From assembly GCF_003628535.1 (NCBI RefSeq), contig NZ_RBCI01000008.1, positions 186,001 to 250,000 on the forward strand: a DNA stretch of 64,000 nt, read 5' to 3'. Below the pieces are notes generated by a model, which was not told the origin of the DNA, ran no database searches, and worked only from the letters and a program-made list of their open reading frames with translations. This document shows positions 7,997 through 15,828 of the stretch, piece after piece (within the stretch, counting starts at the first letter, position 1; every line of letters begins with the position of its first letter). This DNA comes from Flavisolibacter nicotianae (GTDB lineage: Bacteria; Bacteroidota; Bacteroidia; Chitinophagales; Chitinophagaceae). The position numbers and the translations under genes were made by a program.

Positions 7997-8424
7997 TGCA
8001 TTTGTTGTTTTAAAAAGTTGATAGAAGCATTGGAAGGAGCAGAGCCGGCAGGTGCCCGCCATACCTCTCCTTTTATTCGGATGAGTTTTGTGCTGTTTCC
8101 GTTGTATGTGACGGTCACTACTTTTTCAAAAGGACCTTCGGCAGCGGCATTGTACCCCACCCGGATCTTATCGGCTCCGCCGGCCGGGATCGGGTCTTTG
8201 CTCCATTCGGGGGTGGTACAGCCACAACTGGCCTGTACGTTATCGAGCTTAAGCGGAATGGCGCCCTTGTTGGCAATCTGGAAGACGTGGTACACCGGTT
8301 TTCCCTGTGGGATGGTGCCGAAGTTGTATTCCTGTTCCTTCACTTCCAACGCCTCGGTGGCCGTTTGTGCATGACCGGCAAAGGCGCAGGTCATCAAAAC
8401 AAAGAGGGTAAAAAGCTGTTTCAT
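7993..8424 (-). CDS. DUF1573 secreted protein, first of a tandem pair
   Basis: A 143-residue exported protein: signal peptide (MKQLFTLFVLMTCAFAGHAQ), then a single DUF1573 Ig-like domain with SCGCTTPEW. It is similar along its whole domain to the next gene (KxRVGYNAA and xFEKVV segments recur in both) but lacks the Lys-rich tail. The stop overlaps the next start by four bases. A -7 box lies 16 bases before the ATG. The function is unknown; it probably acts in the periplasm or at the cell surface. Confidence 0.88.
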   Translation of the reverse strand: MKQLFTLFVLMTCAFAGHAQTATEALEVKEQEYNFGTIPQGKPVYHVFQIANKGAIPLKLDNVQASCGCTTPEWSKDPIPAGGADKIRVGYNAAAEGPFEKVVTVTYNGNSTKLIRIKGEVWRAPAGSAPSNASINFLKQQMQ

Positions 8425-8440
8425 TTTTCAGGGTTGTGCT

Positions 8441-8448
8441 CAAAAATA
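8441..8448 (-). promoter_or_regulatory. -7 promoter element of the DUF1573 operon
   Basis: The minus strand reads TATTTTTG, an exact TAnnTTTG, 16 bases before the first DUF1573 start codon. No TTG box at the expected distance was recognised. Confidence 0.45.
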
Positions 8449-8607
8449 GCAGAAAGATTTTTGATCTGAAAGAGGCGGCGACAATTTAGCTTTTTTTAAC
8501 GGTGGAGGCACGCTGTACGGCCCGGAGTACAGAAAAGAGAGGTGCCCGGCCGGTGGCAGCAAAGGCCTGGTTTTTTGGCATTTCCTTAGCAACAAAACCC
8601 GAACCCC

Positions 8608-8615
8608 TATTTTTG
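8608..8615 (+). promoter_or_regulatory. -7 promoter element of the E1 gene, next to the start codon
   Basis: TATTTTTG fits TAnnTTTG and ends 4 bases before ATG 8620. Transcription would begin about at the A of the start codon, so the mRNA is likely leaderless. The upstream box is weak (TTAG 18 bases upstream). Confidence 0.5.
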
Positions 8616-8619
8616 CGCC

Positions 8620-11010
8620 ATGGAAAATTTCACGGAAGGAAGCCGGTCGTTGGAGCAACTGTCCTTTGATCATTTTCGCACCGAAGTGTTGTACGATTAC
8701 CGTATGGCGTGTGTCAGCCGCGAGGCCAGCCTGCTGGGGCGGAAAGAAGTGCTGACCGGTAAGGCCAAGTTTGGCATTTTCGGCGACGGGAAAGAGGTGG
8801 CGCAGGTGGCCATGGCCAAATTCTTCCAGCCGGGTGATTTCCGTGCAGGCTATTACCGCGATCAGACCTTTGCTTTTGCTATCGGGCAGGCAACCGTGCA
8901 GCAGTTCTTTTCCCAGCTTTATGCCGACCCCGACGTGAACAACGACCCTTTTAGCGCCGGCCGTCAAATGAGCTCGCATTTTGCTACCGCTTTTGTCGAC
9001 GAAAACGGCGAATGGCTGCCCCTGACGGAACGCAAAAACATCAGCGCCGACATTGCTCCCACAGCGGGACAGATGCCCCGCAGCCTGGGTTTGGCCTTTG
9101 CCTCGAAAACCTTCCGGAACGTCGAAAGCCTGAAACAGTTTACCCACCTTTCCGATAACGGCAACGAAGTTTGTTTTGTGACCATCGGTGATGCCTCCAC
9201 GTCGGAAGGGCATTTCTGGGAAACGATCAATGCGGCCGGTGTGCTGCAGGTGCCGCTTGCGGTTTTCGTGTGGGACGATGGCTACGGCATCTCGGTTCCG
9301 AAAAAATACCAAACCACCAAAGCCTCTATTTCCGATGCGCTGGCCGGCTTTCAAAAAGAAGACGGAACCAACGGATTCAACATTTATAAAGTAAAAGGCT
9401 GGGATTACGCCAGCCTTTGCGAGACCTTCGAGGAAGGCGTACGCTTGGCCCGCGAAACCCATACGCCGGTGCTGTTTCATGTAGAAGAAATCACGCAGCC
9501 GCAGGGTCACTCCACCTCCGGCAGCCATGAGCGTTATAAAACGGCCGACCGCCTGCAGTGGGAACGCGAATGGGACTGCATCCGCAAGATGCGGGAATGG
9601 ATCCTGTCAAATGCACTGGCAGTGGAAGAAGAACTGGAAGAACTGGAAGCCGAGGCCAAACGCCATGTCCGGGATGGCCGCACGGCAGCCTGGAACGATT
9701 ACCTTCAGCCGATCAAGACCCAGGTAGAAAAGGCCGTAGAACTGCTGAACGATGTGGCGTCGAAGGCGGATGGTTTTTCCAACGAGTTGCAGCCGCTGAT
9801 CAACGAACTTTCTTCTCTCCGCGAGCCCCTGCGGCGGGATATCATGCGGACGCTTCACACCGCGCTGGCAATTGTTGGGCAAAACGAAGCTGCTTTCTGG
9901 CTTAATGATTTTTACAAGGAGCTGCAGCAGCAAGCCCGGAACCTGTATAATACCTATCTGTATAACGAAGGACCCAAAAGTGCATTGAAAGTGCCGGAAG
10001 TAAAAGTGCGTTTTGCTGCCGACGCACCCACCGTCAATGGTTTTGAGGTGATCAACCACTATTTTGACGAGCTCTTCACGGCCAATCCCAAGGTCGTTGC
10101 CTTTGGCGAAGACCTTGGCAATATCGGCGACGTCAACCAGGGTTTTGCCGGTCTGCAGGCTAAACACGGCGAAAACCGCATTTTCGATACCGGCATCCGC
10201 GAACTGACCATCATGGGACAGGGCATCGGCCTGGCCGTACGCGGCCTGCGGCCCATTGCCGAAATCCAGTACCTGGATTACCTGCTTTATGGCCTGGAGC
10301 CACTCAGCGACGATGCGGCCACACTGCATTACCGGACCAACGGGCAGCAAAGTTGCCCGATCATTGTTCGAACAAGAGGTCACCGGCTCGAAGGCATCTG
10401 GCACAGCGGATCCCCCATGGGGATGGTGATCAACTCGCTTCGCGGCATGTGGGTCTGCGTACCCCGCAGCATGACGCAGGCTGTTGGCATGTACAATACC
10501 TTGTTGCGCAGCAACGACCCGGGCATTGTCATCGAAAGCCTCAACGGCTACCGCCTGAAGGAAAAACTACCGGCCAACCTGCTCGACTTCACCGTTCCGC
10601 TGGGTGTACCGGAAGTAGTTAAAGAAGGCCGGGATGTGACGGTGGTAAGCTACGGCTCTACGCTTCGCATTGTCGTTGAAGCGGCGCAGGCCCTTGAGAA
10701 GCAGGGAATTTCCTGCGAAGTGGTGGATGTGCAAACCTTGCTGCCCTTTGACCTGCACCATAAAATTCTTGACTCCCTGAAGAAGACCAGCCGCATTTTA
10801 TTTGTAGATGAGGACGTGCCGGGTGGCGCCACCGCTTACATGTTTCAACAGGTGATGGAAGGGCAGGGCGGTTACCGCTACCTGGATGCAGTGCCGCGAA
10901 CCCTGACCGCCAAAGCGCACCGTCCGCCCTATGGCAGCGACGGCGACTATTTCAGCAAGCCGAATGCGGAAGAAATCAAGACCGTCATCCGGCAAATGAT
11001 GGCAGAATAA
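8620..11010 (+). CDS. Fused alpha/beta E1 component of a 2-oxoacid dehydrogenase
   Basis: A 796-residue thiamine-diphosphate enzyme joining the E1 alpha and beta subunits in one chain. Residues 1-330 are alpha-like with the ThDP motif GDASTSEG...DDGYG (about 190-224). A helical linker covers roughly 330-470, and the beta-like transketolase half runs from about 475, with FGEDLG and the C-terminal transketolase domain. It should decarboxylate a 2-oxo acid, most likely a branched-chain one, and pass the acyl group to E2. No E2 or E3 gene is adjacent. Such fusions are usual in Bacteroidota. Substrate identity is inference. Confidence 0.92.
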   Translation: MENFTEGSRSLEQLSFDHFRTEVLYDYRMACVSREASLLGRKEVLTGKAKFGIFGDGKEVAQVAMAKFFQPGDFRAGYYRDQTFAFAIGQATVQQFFSQLYADPDVNNDPFSAGRQMSSHFATAFVDENGEWLPLTERKNISADIAPTAGQMPRSLGLAFASKTFRNVESLKQFTHLSDNGNEVCFVTIGDASTSEGHFWETINAAGVLQVPLAVFVWDDGYGISVPKKYQTTKASISDALAGFQKEDGTNGFNIYKVKGWDYASLCETFEEGVRLARETHTPVLFHVEEITQPQGHSTSGSHERYKTADRLQWEREWDCIRKMREWILSNALAVEEELEELEAEAKRHVRDGRTAAWNDYLQPIKTQVEKAVELLNDVASKADGFSNELQPLINELSSLREPLRRDIMRTLHTALAIVGQNEAAFWLNDFYKELQQQARNLYNTYLYNEGPKSALKVPEVKVRFAADAPTVNGFEVINHYFDELFTANPKVVAFGEDLGNIGDVNQGFAGLQAKHGENRIFDTGIRELTIMGQGIGLAVRGLRPIAEIQYLDYLLYGLEPLSDDAATLHYRTNGQQSCPIIVRTRGHRLEGIWHSGSPMGMVINSLRGMWVCVPRSMTQAVGMYNTLLRSNDPGIVIESLNGYRLKEKLPANLLDFTVPLGVPEVVKEGRDVTVVSYGSTLRIVVEAAQALEKQGISCEVVDVQTLLPFDLHHKILDSLKKTSRILFVDEDVPGGATAYMFQQVMEGQGGYRYLDAVPRTLTAKAHRPPYGSDGDYFSKPNAEEIKTVIRQMMAE

Positions 11011-11022
11011 AAACTTGCCGGC

Positions 11023-11637
11023 ATGTACTCAGGCTTTTTGAATTTGATCGACATACTGGGCACATTTGCATTTGCAGTCAGCGGTGTTTTTTCGGCGATG
11101 GAACGAAAACTGGACATCTTTGGCATCCTGATCATTTCGTTTGTGACCGCAATTGGCGGCGGCACCATCCGGGACATCCTGGTGGGCAATCTGCCGGTAA
11201 ACTGGCTGCACAACGATACGGCCATTTGGGTGATTTTGGCTTCCGCTCTTCTTACCATGGTTTTTGGCTCCTACTTCAAACACCTGAATACGTTCCTTTT
11301 TCTTTTTGATGCACTGGGATTGGGCTTGTTCACTATCGTTGGGCTGGAAATTGGCCTGAGGAAGGGCTTTGGCGCTGGCATTTGTATTGCGCTGGGCACC
11401 ATCTCGGCCTGCTTTGGCGGCGTGCTGCGGGATGTGCTGCTGAACAAAGTGCCGCTCATTTTCCAGAAGGAAATCTATGCGCTGGCCTGCATCCTCGGCG
11501 GCATTGCCTATTTTATGCTGAAGCGCACGGCGATCAACGGCGATGTGGTTACGGGGCTTTGCATCTTTCTGATCTTTTCTATCCGTATCATTGCCGTGAA
11601 ATTCCATTTATCGCTGCCGCAGATCACCGTAAAATAA
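11023..11637 (+). CDS. TRIC/UPF0126 family membrane channel protein
   Basis: A 204-residue membrane protein with about seven hydrophobic segments arranged as two UPF0126 repeats. Each repeat holds the glycine-rich motif: GGGTIRDILVG near residue 45 and GGVLRDVLLN near residue 132. Bacterial members are homologues of trimeric intracellular cation channels. It starts 12 bases after the E1 stop and ends 5 bases before phzF, so the three may be cotranscribed. Conducted ion and role are not known for this member. Confidence 0.88.
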   Translation: MYSGFLNLIDILGTFAFAVSGVFSAMERKLDIFGILIISFVTAIGGGTIRDILVGNLPVNWLHNDTAIWVILASALLTMVFGSYFKHLNTFLFLFDALGLGLFTIVGLEIGLRKGFGAGICIALGTISACFGGVLRDVLLNKVPLIFQKEIYALACILGGIAYFMLKRTAINGDVVTGLCIFLIFSIRIIAVKFHLSLPQITVK

Positions 11638-11642
11638 ACCGC

Positions 11643-12428
11643 ATGACGCTCCCCATTTACCAGGTTGATGCCTTTGCCGAATCTGTTTTCAAAGGAAACC
11701 CCGCTGCCATTGTTCCACTGGAAGATTGGCTGGACGATGCACTGATGCAGCAGATCGCGATGGAGAATAATTTAAGCGAGACCGCCTACTTTGTAAAGAC
11801 GGATTCCGGTTATCATATTCGCTGGTTTACGCCGGAATACGAAATCGACCTTTGCGGTCATGCGACGCTGGCTTCTGCCTATGTGATCAAAAATTTCCTG
11901 GAACCGCACGTGGCCGAAATCCATTTCACCACGCAAAAAGCCGGTGTGCTGAAAGCCGCCGCCAAAGACGGGATGTACACATTGGATTTCCCGTCCCGCC
12001 TGCCAGAAGCCTGTGCCATTCCAGACAAACTATTACCCAGCTTAGGCATCGGCAATGCAGTGGAAGTGCTTCGATCACGGGATTATTTTGTGGTCTTGCC
12101 CAATGAGGAGGCGGTGCGGAATTGCGAACCGGATTATACACTGATGAAGGAACTCGACACGATTGGCGTGATCGTAACAGCCAGAGGACACGAGGCCGAC
12201 GTGGTGTCGCGTTGCTTTTACCCCGGTGCCGGCATTCCCGAAGATCCCGTAACGGGTTCAGCACATTGCAACATCGTTCCTTACTGGAGCGAAAAGCTGG
12301 GCAAGACAAAACTGTTCTGCCAGCAGCTATCGGCCCGCGGCGGTGATTTGCATTGCGAACTGGCAGGAGACAGGGTACTGATGAGTGGAAAATGCGCTTT
12401 GTTCCTGCAAGGGGAAATCACCCTTTAG
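11643..12428 (+). CDS. PhzF family isomerase/epimerase-like protein
   Basis: A 261-residue PhzF-fold protein made of two similar halves. The family includes the phenazine isomerase and diaminopimelate-epimerase-like enzymes. Typical elements are VDAFAESVFKGNPAAIV at the start, the catalytic Glu in NNLSETAYF (near residue 45), and the EDPVTGSAHC segment in the second half. No other phenazine genes are present, so a phenazine role is not implied; the substrate is unknown. ATG 11643 follows the upstream stop by 5 bases. Confidence 0.9.
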   Translation: MTLPIYQVDAFAESVFKGNPAAIVPLEDWLDDALMQQIAMENNLSETAYFVKTDSGYHIRWFTPEYEIDLCGHATLASAYVIKNFLEPHVAEIHFTTQKAGVLKAAAKDGMYTLDFPSRLPEACAIPDKLLPSLGIGNAVEVLRSRDYFVVLPNEEAVRNCEPDYTLMKELDTIGVIVTARGHEADVVSRCFYPGAGIPEDPVTGSAHCNIVPYWSEKLGKTKLFCQQLSARGGDLHCELAGDRVLMSGKCALFLQGEITL

Positions 12429-12617
12429 TCGTCGGTATTCATGTTATGAGACCAGCCCGCTGTTGCAAGATCAGCCTTTGGATGCGAAACTTGAAGGGCT
12501 TTTATATTATTAGCGCTGGTGCAGGCGGTGAAAAGTAGTTGAATGGAAGATTTTCCAAGGCACTTGGGACTCCATTTTGATCGTTGGTTTTGACGTGATG
12601 GCGGGTGATCCTGCCGC

Positions 12618-13034
12618 TTAAAGATAACGGCTTTGCATACCGGGAGCGGGCAGCATACAGGTCTTCTTTTTTCCAAACCATTTATAACGGTTTCTTGCAA
12701 TGAAATTGTAAACCCCATCACGGATAAACGGTGGAACAATCCGGAACGCCTGTGTCCACTGCCAATACCAGGGTAGGTTGCTGCCAACACGCAAGGCTGC
12801 TGTCGAACGCCTGTACACTTTTCCGTTGTCCACCAAAATAAATGTGTCAAGGTTTTCTTTCGACAAACCGTATTGTGCCAGTAAAGCCTGACCGGCTTCC
12901 GACTGCAGCGCTGCAAAGCGGAAACGCTTTTTCTTATCCTGTTTGAGAAGGAAGTTCACCGTGCCGTTGCAAAAGTTGCAAACACCATCAAATAAGATTA
13001 CGGGCTGCTGTTGAACTGCGTTTGTCGATGGCAT
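12618..13034 (-). CDS. DCC-family thiol-disulfide oxidoreductase-like protein (DUF393)
   Basis: A 138-residue protein with the DUF393 signature DGVCNFCN near residue 15, a C-x-x-C pair expected at the N-terminus of a thioredoxin-like helix. Later landmarks are the FAALQSEAG segment, LVDNGKVYRRSTAAL and a C-terminal helix. Biochemical function is unproven for the family. The ATG at 13034 directly follows the T run of an intrinsic terminator (13040-13063) and the gene has its own -7 element at 13064-13071, so its mRNA would begin inside that hairpin. Confidence 0.87.
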   Translation of the reverse strand: MPSTNAVQQQPVILFDGVCNFCNGTVNFLLKQDKKKRFRFAALQSEAGQALLAQYGLSKENLDTFILVDNGKVYRRSTAALRVGSNLPWYWQWTQAFRIVPPFIRDGVYNFIARNRYKWFGKKKTCMLPAPGMQSRYL

Positions 13035-13039
13035 GAAAA

Positions 13040-13063
13040 AAGCATCCAAATTCCTGGATGCTT
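13040..13063 (-). terminator. Terminator of yebC abutting the DCC gene start codon
   Basis: AAGCATCCA (13040-13048) pairs perfectly with 13055-13063, and the minus strand continues with a T run. One base later the DCC-family ATG begins. Confidence 0.8.
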
Positions 13064-13071
13064 CAAAATTA
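13064..13071 (-). promoter_or_regulatory. -7 promoter element of the DCC gene
   Basis: The minus strand reads TAATTTTG, an exact TAnnTTTG, immediately upstream of the yebC terminator hairpin. Transcription would start within the left arm of that hairpin, so the new mRNA could not form the full terminator. Confidence 0.45.
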
Positions 13072-13116
13072 TGACTGGAATGGACAGTCATCGAAAAACT
13101 GTCATTCGTATGCTCA

Positions 13117-13839
13117 TCAGGCCAGGTTGTGAAAGACCTTCTGCACGTCTTCGTCCTGCTCCAGCTTGTCCACCAGTTTCAGCACTTCTTCTGCCTGTTC
13201 TTCCGAAAGTGATACTGTAGTGGTAGGAATCCATTCTACCTCGGCGCTTAGTGTTGCCAGGCCTTTTTCTTCCAGTGCTTTTTGCATGGCGCCAAAGTCG
13301 GTAAAGGCGCAACGCAAGACCAGTACGTCTTCACCATTTTCGCCGGTGCCTTCGCCCATTTCTTCCAGGCCGTGATCGATCAGCTCGAATTCCAGTTCTT
13401 CCGTATTCAAGCCTTCGGGATTCAATTTAAACGTTCCCATTTTTTTAAACTGAAAGGCCACGCTGCCGCTATTGCCCAACGCACCGCCGCCTTTGTTGAA
13501 AATTGATTTCACGTTGGCTACAGTACGGACATGGTTATCGGTGGCTGTTTCCACCAGTACCGCTACGCCGTGCGGGGCATAGCCTTCGTACAGGATTTCT
13601 TCGTAATCGGACGTATCCTTGCCCTGTGAACGCTTGATGGCGGCTTCCACGCGGTCCTTGGGCATGTTCACGCTTTTGGCGTTTTGCATGGCACGCCGGA
13701 GGGCCGGGTTGGTTGCCGGGTCGGGACCACCCGCTTTTACAGCGATCACGATTTCTTTGCCGACACGGGTAAACTGTTTGGCCATCCGGTCCCACCGGGC
13801 AAACATGGTACTTTTTCTAACTTCAAATATGCGACCCAT
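13117..13839 (-). CDS. yebC: YebC/PmpR family protein (TACO1-like)
   Basis: A 240-residue YebC family protein. Members were called transcriptional regulators and also act as translation factors for hard-to-translate motifs (TACO1 in mitochondria). Evidence: the N-terminal [19 protein letters not shown] region, the [15 protein letters not shown] segment, [12 protein letters not shown], and the [18 protein letters not shown] loop. The start ATG at 13839 gives the [11 protein letters not shown] lead; the Bacteroidota form carries this short extension. The leader contains a heptamer-repeat tract, with an exact -7 element at 13951-13958. The terminator lies at 13040-13063. Confidence 0.94.
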   Translation of the reverse strand: MGRIFEVRKSTMFARWDRMAKQFTRVGKEIVIAVKAGGPDPATNPALRRAMQNAKSVNMPKDRVEAAIKRSQGKDTSDYEEILYEGYAPHGVAVLVETATDNHVRTVANVKSIFNKGGGALGNSGSVAFQFKKMGTFKLNPEGLNTEELEFELIDHGLEEMGEGTGENGEDVLVLRCAFTDFGAMQKALEEKGLATLSAEVEWIPTTTVSLSEEQAEEVLKLVDKLEQDEDVQKVFHNLA

Positions 13840-13842
13840 AAA

Positions 13843-13883
13843 AAGTTTACGATTTGATGTTTGTCGTTTGATGTTAAATGTAC
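13843..13883 (-). repeat. Heptamer-periodic tract in the yebC leader
   Basis: On the minus strand the words AACATCA, AACGACA, AACATCA and AATCGTA follow each other at a strict 7-base period and end 7-8 bases before the yebC start. No inverted partner arm was seen. The same kind of word occurs before rplP (38077-38100). Confidence 0.55.
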
Positions 13884-13950
13884 GTTTTGCGCTTCGGTAC
13901 CATTGCCTGGTAACCTCTCGCCGCTGTTCAATACGTACACTCAAGAGGCG

Positions 13951-13958
13951 CAAATGTA
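13951..13958 (-). promoter_or_regulatory. -7 promoter element of yebC
   Basis: TACATTTG on the minus strand fits TAnnTTTG exactly and implies a leader of about 108 bases that includes the heptamer tract. No well-spaced TTG box was found. Confidence 0.4.
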
Positions 13959-13972
13959 CTATTATGGCGCAA

Positions 13973-14005
13973 AAAAAAGCAGCTCACCGGAGGAGCTGCT
14001 TTTTT
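13973..14005. terminator. Bidirectional intrinsic terminator after the permease gene
   Basis: AGCAGCTC (13978-13985) pairs with 13993-14000, extended by A/T pairs on both sides, with a 7-base loop. It ends the APC permease transcript on the minus strand and could block plus-strand entry. Confidence 0.85.
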
Positions 14006-14020
14006 CATATGGCGTTTTGT

Positions 14021-15670
14021 TTATTTTTTAGTCAGCTTCATCGCATACAGTACGGCATGAATCGCCGCGAAAATCAGAGAGAAATAAAACAAACCGGTAT
14101 CTGAATCGTCAGCTTTCACCAGCGAGTGGTGAATAAAAGCGACTGCCGCCAGAAGCACAACCAGCACAAGACCGGTGCTCCCGATGATACGGTTGCTTCT
14201 GCCAAACGATGCCTTATCACCGCCGGAAAGCACACTTTTATGCATGCCGTACCAGGCATAGATATCAAAACCGATGATCATCCATACCAACAACCGGATC
14301 CAGGTATCCAGGGGCAAGAATACCATCATGAATAAACAGGTAAAGATGCCAAGGATTGGGATCAACGGCACCAGTGGTGTTTTGAACGCCCTGGGAATGT
14401 TGGGTTCATTTTTCCGTAACACCATCACGCCGATACAAACCAAAATGAAAGCAAACAGGGTACCGATGCTCGTCATTTCACCCACCACTCTTGCCGGAAC
14501 AAAAGCAGCGAATAAACTAACAAACAGCATGAACATAAAATTGCTTTTAAATGGCGTTCTGAATTTCGGGTGAACATCAGAAAAGACCTTTGGCAACAAA
14601 CCATCCCGGCTCATGCTATAGAATACCCGGCTTTGCCCCATCAGCATCACCAGGATAACCGACGAGTATCCGGCTAAAATCGCCACAATGATGGCTCGGT
14701 TCAACCAGGGATAATCCGGCGTGATCGTTCCGGCTGCAGTAGGCGTTCCCATGTGATCAATGGCTACGGCGACAGGGGCGATGCCGTCCTGTCCTTTGAA
14801 CGACGTGTAATTCGTGACACCCGTCATCACGTGGGCAAACAAAATATAAAGCACCGTGCAAATCGCCAGGGAGCCTAAAATTCCCCAGGGCATATCCCTT
14901 TTTGGGTTTTTTGCTTCCTGCGCTGCCGTGCTCACGGCGTCAAAACCGATATAGGCAAAGAACACAATGGCCGCTGCCCGGATGATGCCACTAAAGCCAT
15001 ATTCGCCAAACGTGCCTGTATTGTCCGGGATGTACGGCTTGTAATTGTCGTTGTTGATGTATTTCCAGCCTAAGAAAATAAAGACCAATACTACCGCCAC
15101 TTTCAGTGTAACGATAATCGCATTCACATACGCACTCTCTTTTGTTCCTTTTATAAGAAGTAAACTAACCAGGATCACGATAAAAACAGCAGGTAAGTTG
15201 ATTATCCCTCCGTCCCAGGGGCCCGTGGCAATGGCGGCGGGAAGGTGGATATCAAAGCCTTCCAAAAACTTTACCAGGTAACGGCTCCAGCTAATGCTAA
15301 CCGTTGCGGCTCCCACCGCATATTCCAATACTAGGTCCCAGCCGATGATCCATGCAATGAATTCGCCCATCGTTGCATAACTATACGTATACGCACTTCC
15401 GGCTACCGGGATCATGGACGCAAATTCGGCATAACACAAACCTGCAAAAGCACAGCCCAGGGCAGCAACGACAAAAGAAATGGTAATGGCAGGGCCGGCC
15501 TGGTTGGCGGCAGCACCGCCGGTAATGGAAAATAAACCCGCACCAATAATGGCACCAATTCCCAAAGCAATCAATCCGCCGACGCCAAGTGTTTTCTTGA
15601 GAGAGTGACCACCTTCATCTTGCGCTTCAGCCATCAAGCCGGCGATAGGTTTCTTTACAAATAAACTCAT
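14021..15670 (-). CDS. APC superfamily amino acid permease
   Basis: A 549-residue integral membrane transporter with about 12-14 helices. The first helix contains the APC hallmark IGAIIGAGLFSITG (near residues 38-51), followed by GPAITISFVVAALGCAFAGLCYAEFASMIP in two helices. It resembles the cationic amino acid transporter (CAT/YfnA) branch. It should import amino acids by proton symport or exchange; which ones is not visible. It has its own terminator and is divergent from the dicarboxylate symporter. Confidence 0.92.
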   Translation of the reverse strand: MSLFVKKPIAGLMAEAQDEGGHSLKKTLGVGGLIALGIGAIIGAGLFSITGGAAANQAGPAITISFVVAALGCAFAGLCYAEFASMIPVAGSAYTYSYATMGEFIAWIIGWDLVLEYAVGAATVSISWSRYLVKFLEGFDIHLPAAIATGPWDGGIINLPAVFIVILVSLLLIKGTKESAYVNAIIVTLKVAVVLVFIFLGWKYINNDNYKPYIPDNTGTFGEYGFSGIIRAAAIVFFAYIGFDAVSTAAQEAKNPKRDMPWGILGSLAICTVLYILFAHVMTGVTNYTSFKGQDGIAPVAVAIDHMGTPTAAGTITPDYPWLNRAIIVAILAGYSSVILVMLMGQSRVFYSMSRDGLLPKVFSDVHPKFRTPFKSNFMFMLFVSLFAAFVPARVVGEMTSIGTLFAFILVCIGVMVLRKNEPNIPRAFKTPLVPLIPILGIFTCLFMMVFLPLDTWIRLLVWMIIGFDIYAWYGMHKSVLSGGDKASFGRSNRIIGSTGLVLVVLLAAVAFIHHSLVKADDSDTGLFYFSLIFAAIHAVLYAMKLTKK

Positions 15671-15828
15671 AAATGTGAATTAGAATTTAGTTTTTTAAGC
15701 TCGTAAAATAAAGGAATAAATTAATTGCCTCTTCAATTCTTTGTATGATGAGTCGGTGCGCAAATCGCAAAACTTTCACCAATGCCTTTTTTTTACCGAT
15801 ATTCGGCCCTCGTTTATCAACCCTGCGT

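Noticed and set aside
8440-9528. Long open frame (362 codons) on the minus strand
   Set aside because: It lies wholly over the E1 gene and has no recognisable domain; the E1 frame has clear ThDP motifs, so this is a compositional shadow.
11382-11642. Longer N-terminus for PhzF (ATG 11382)
   Set aside because: It would overlap the TRIC gene in another frame, and the PhzF family start (MTLPIYQVDAF) is at 11643.
12429-12617. Possible small gene between phzF and the DCC gene
   Set aside because: Only frames of fewer than 65 codons overlapping phzF were seen, without a start site or conserved pattern.
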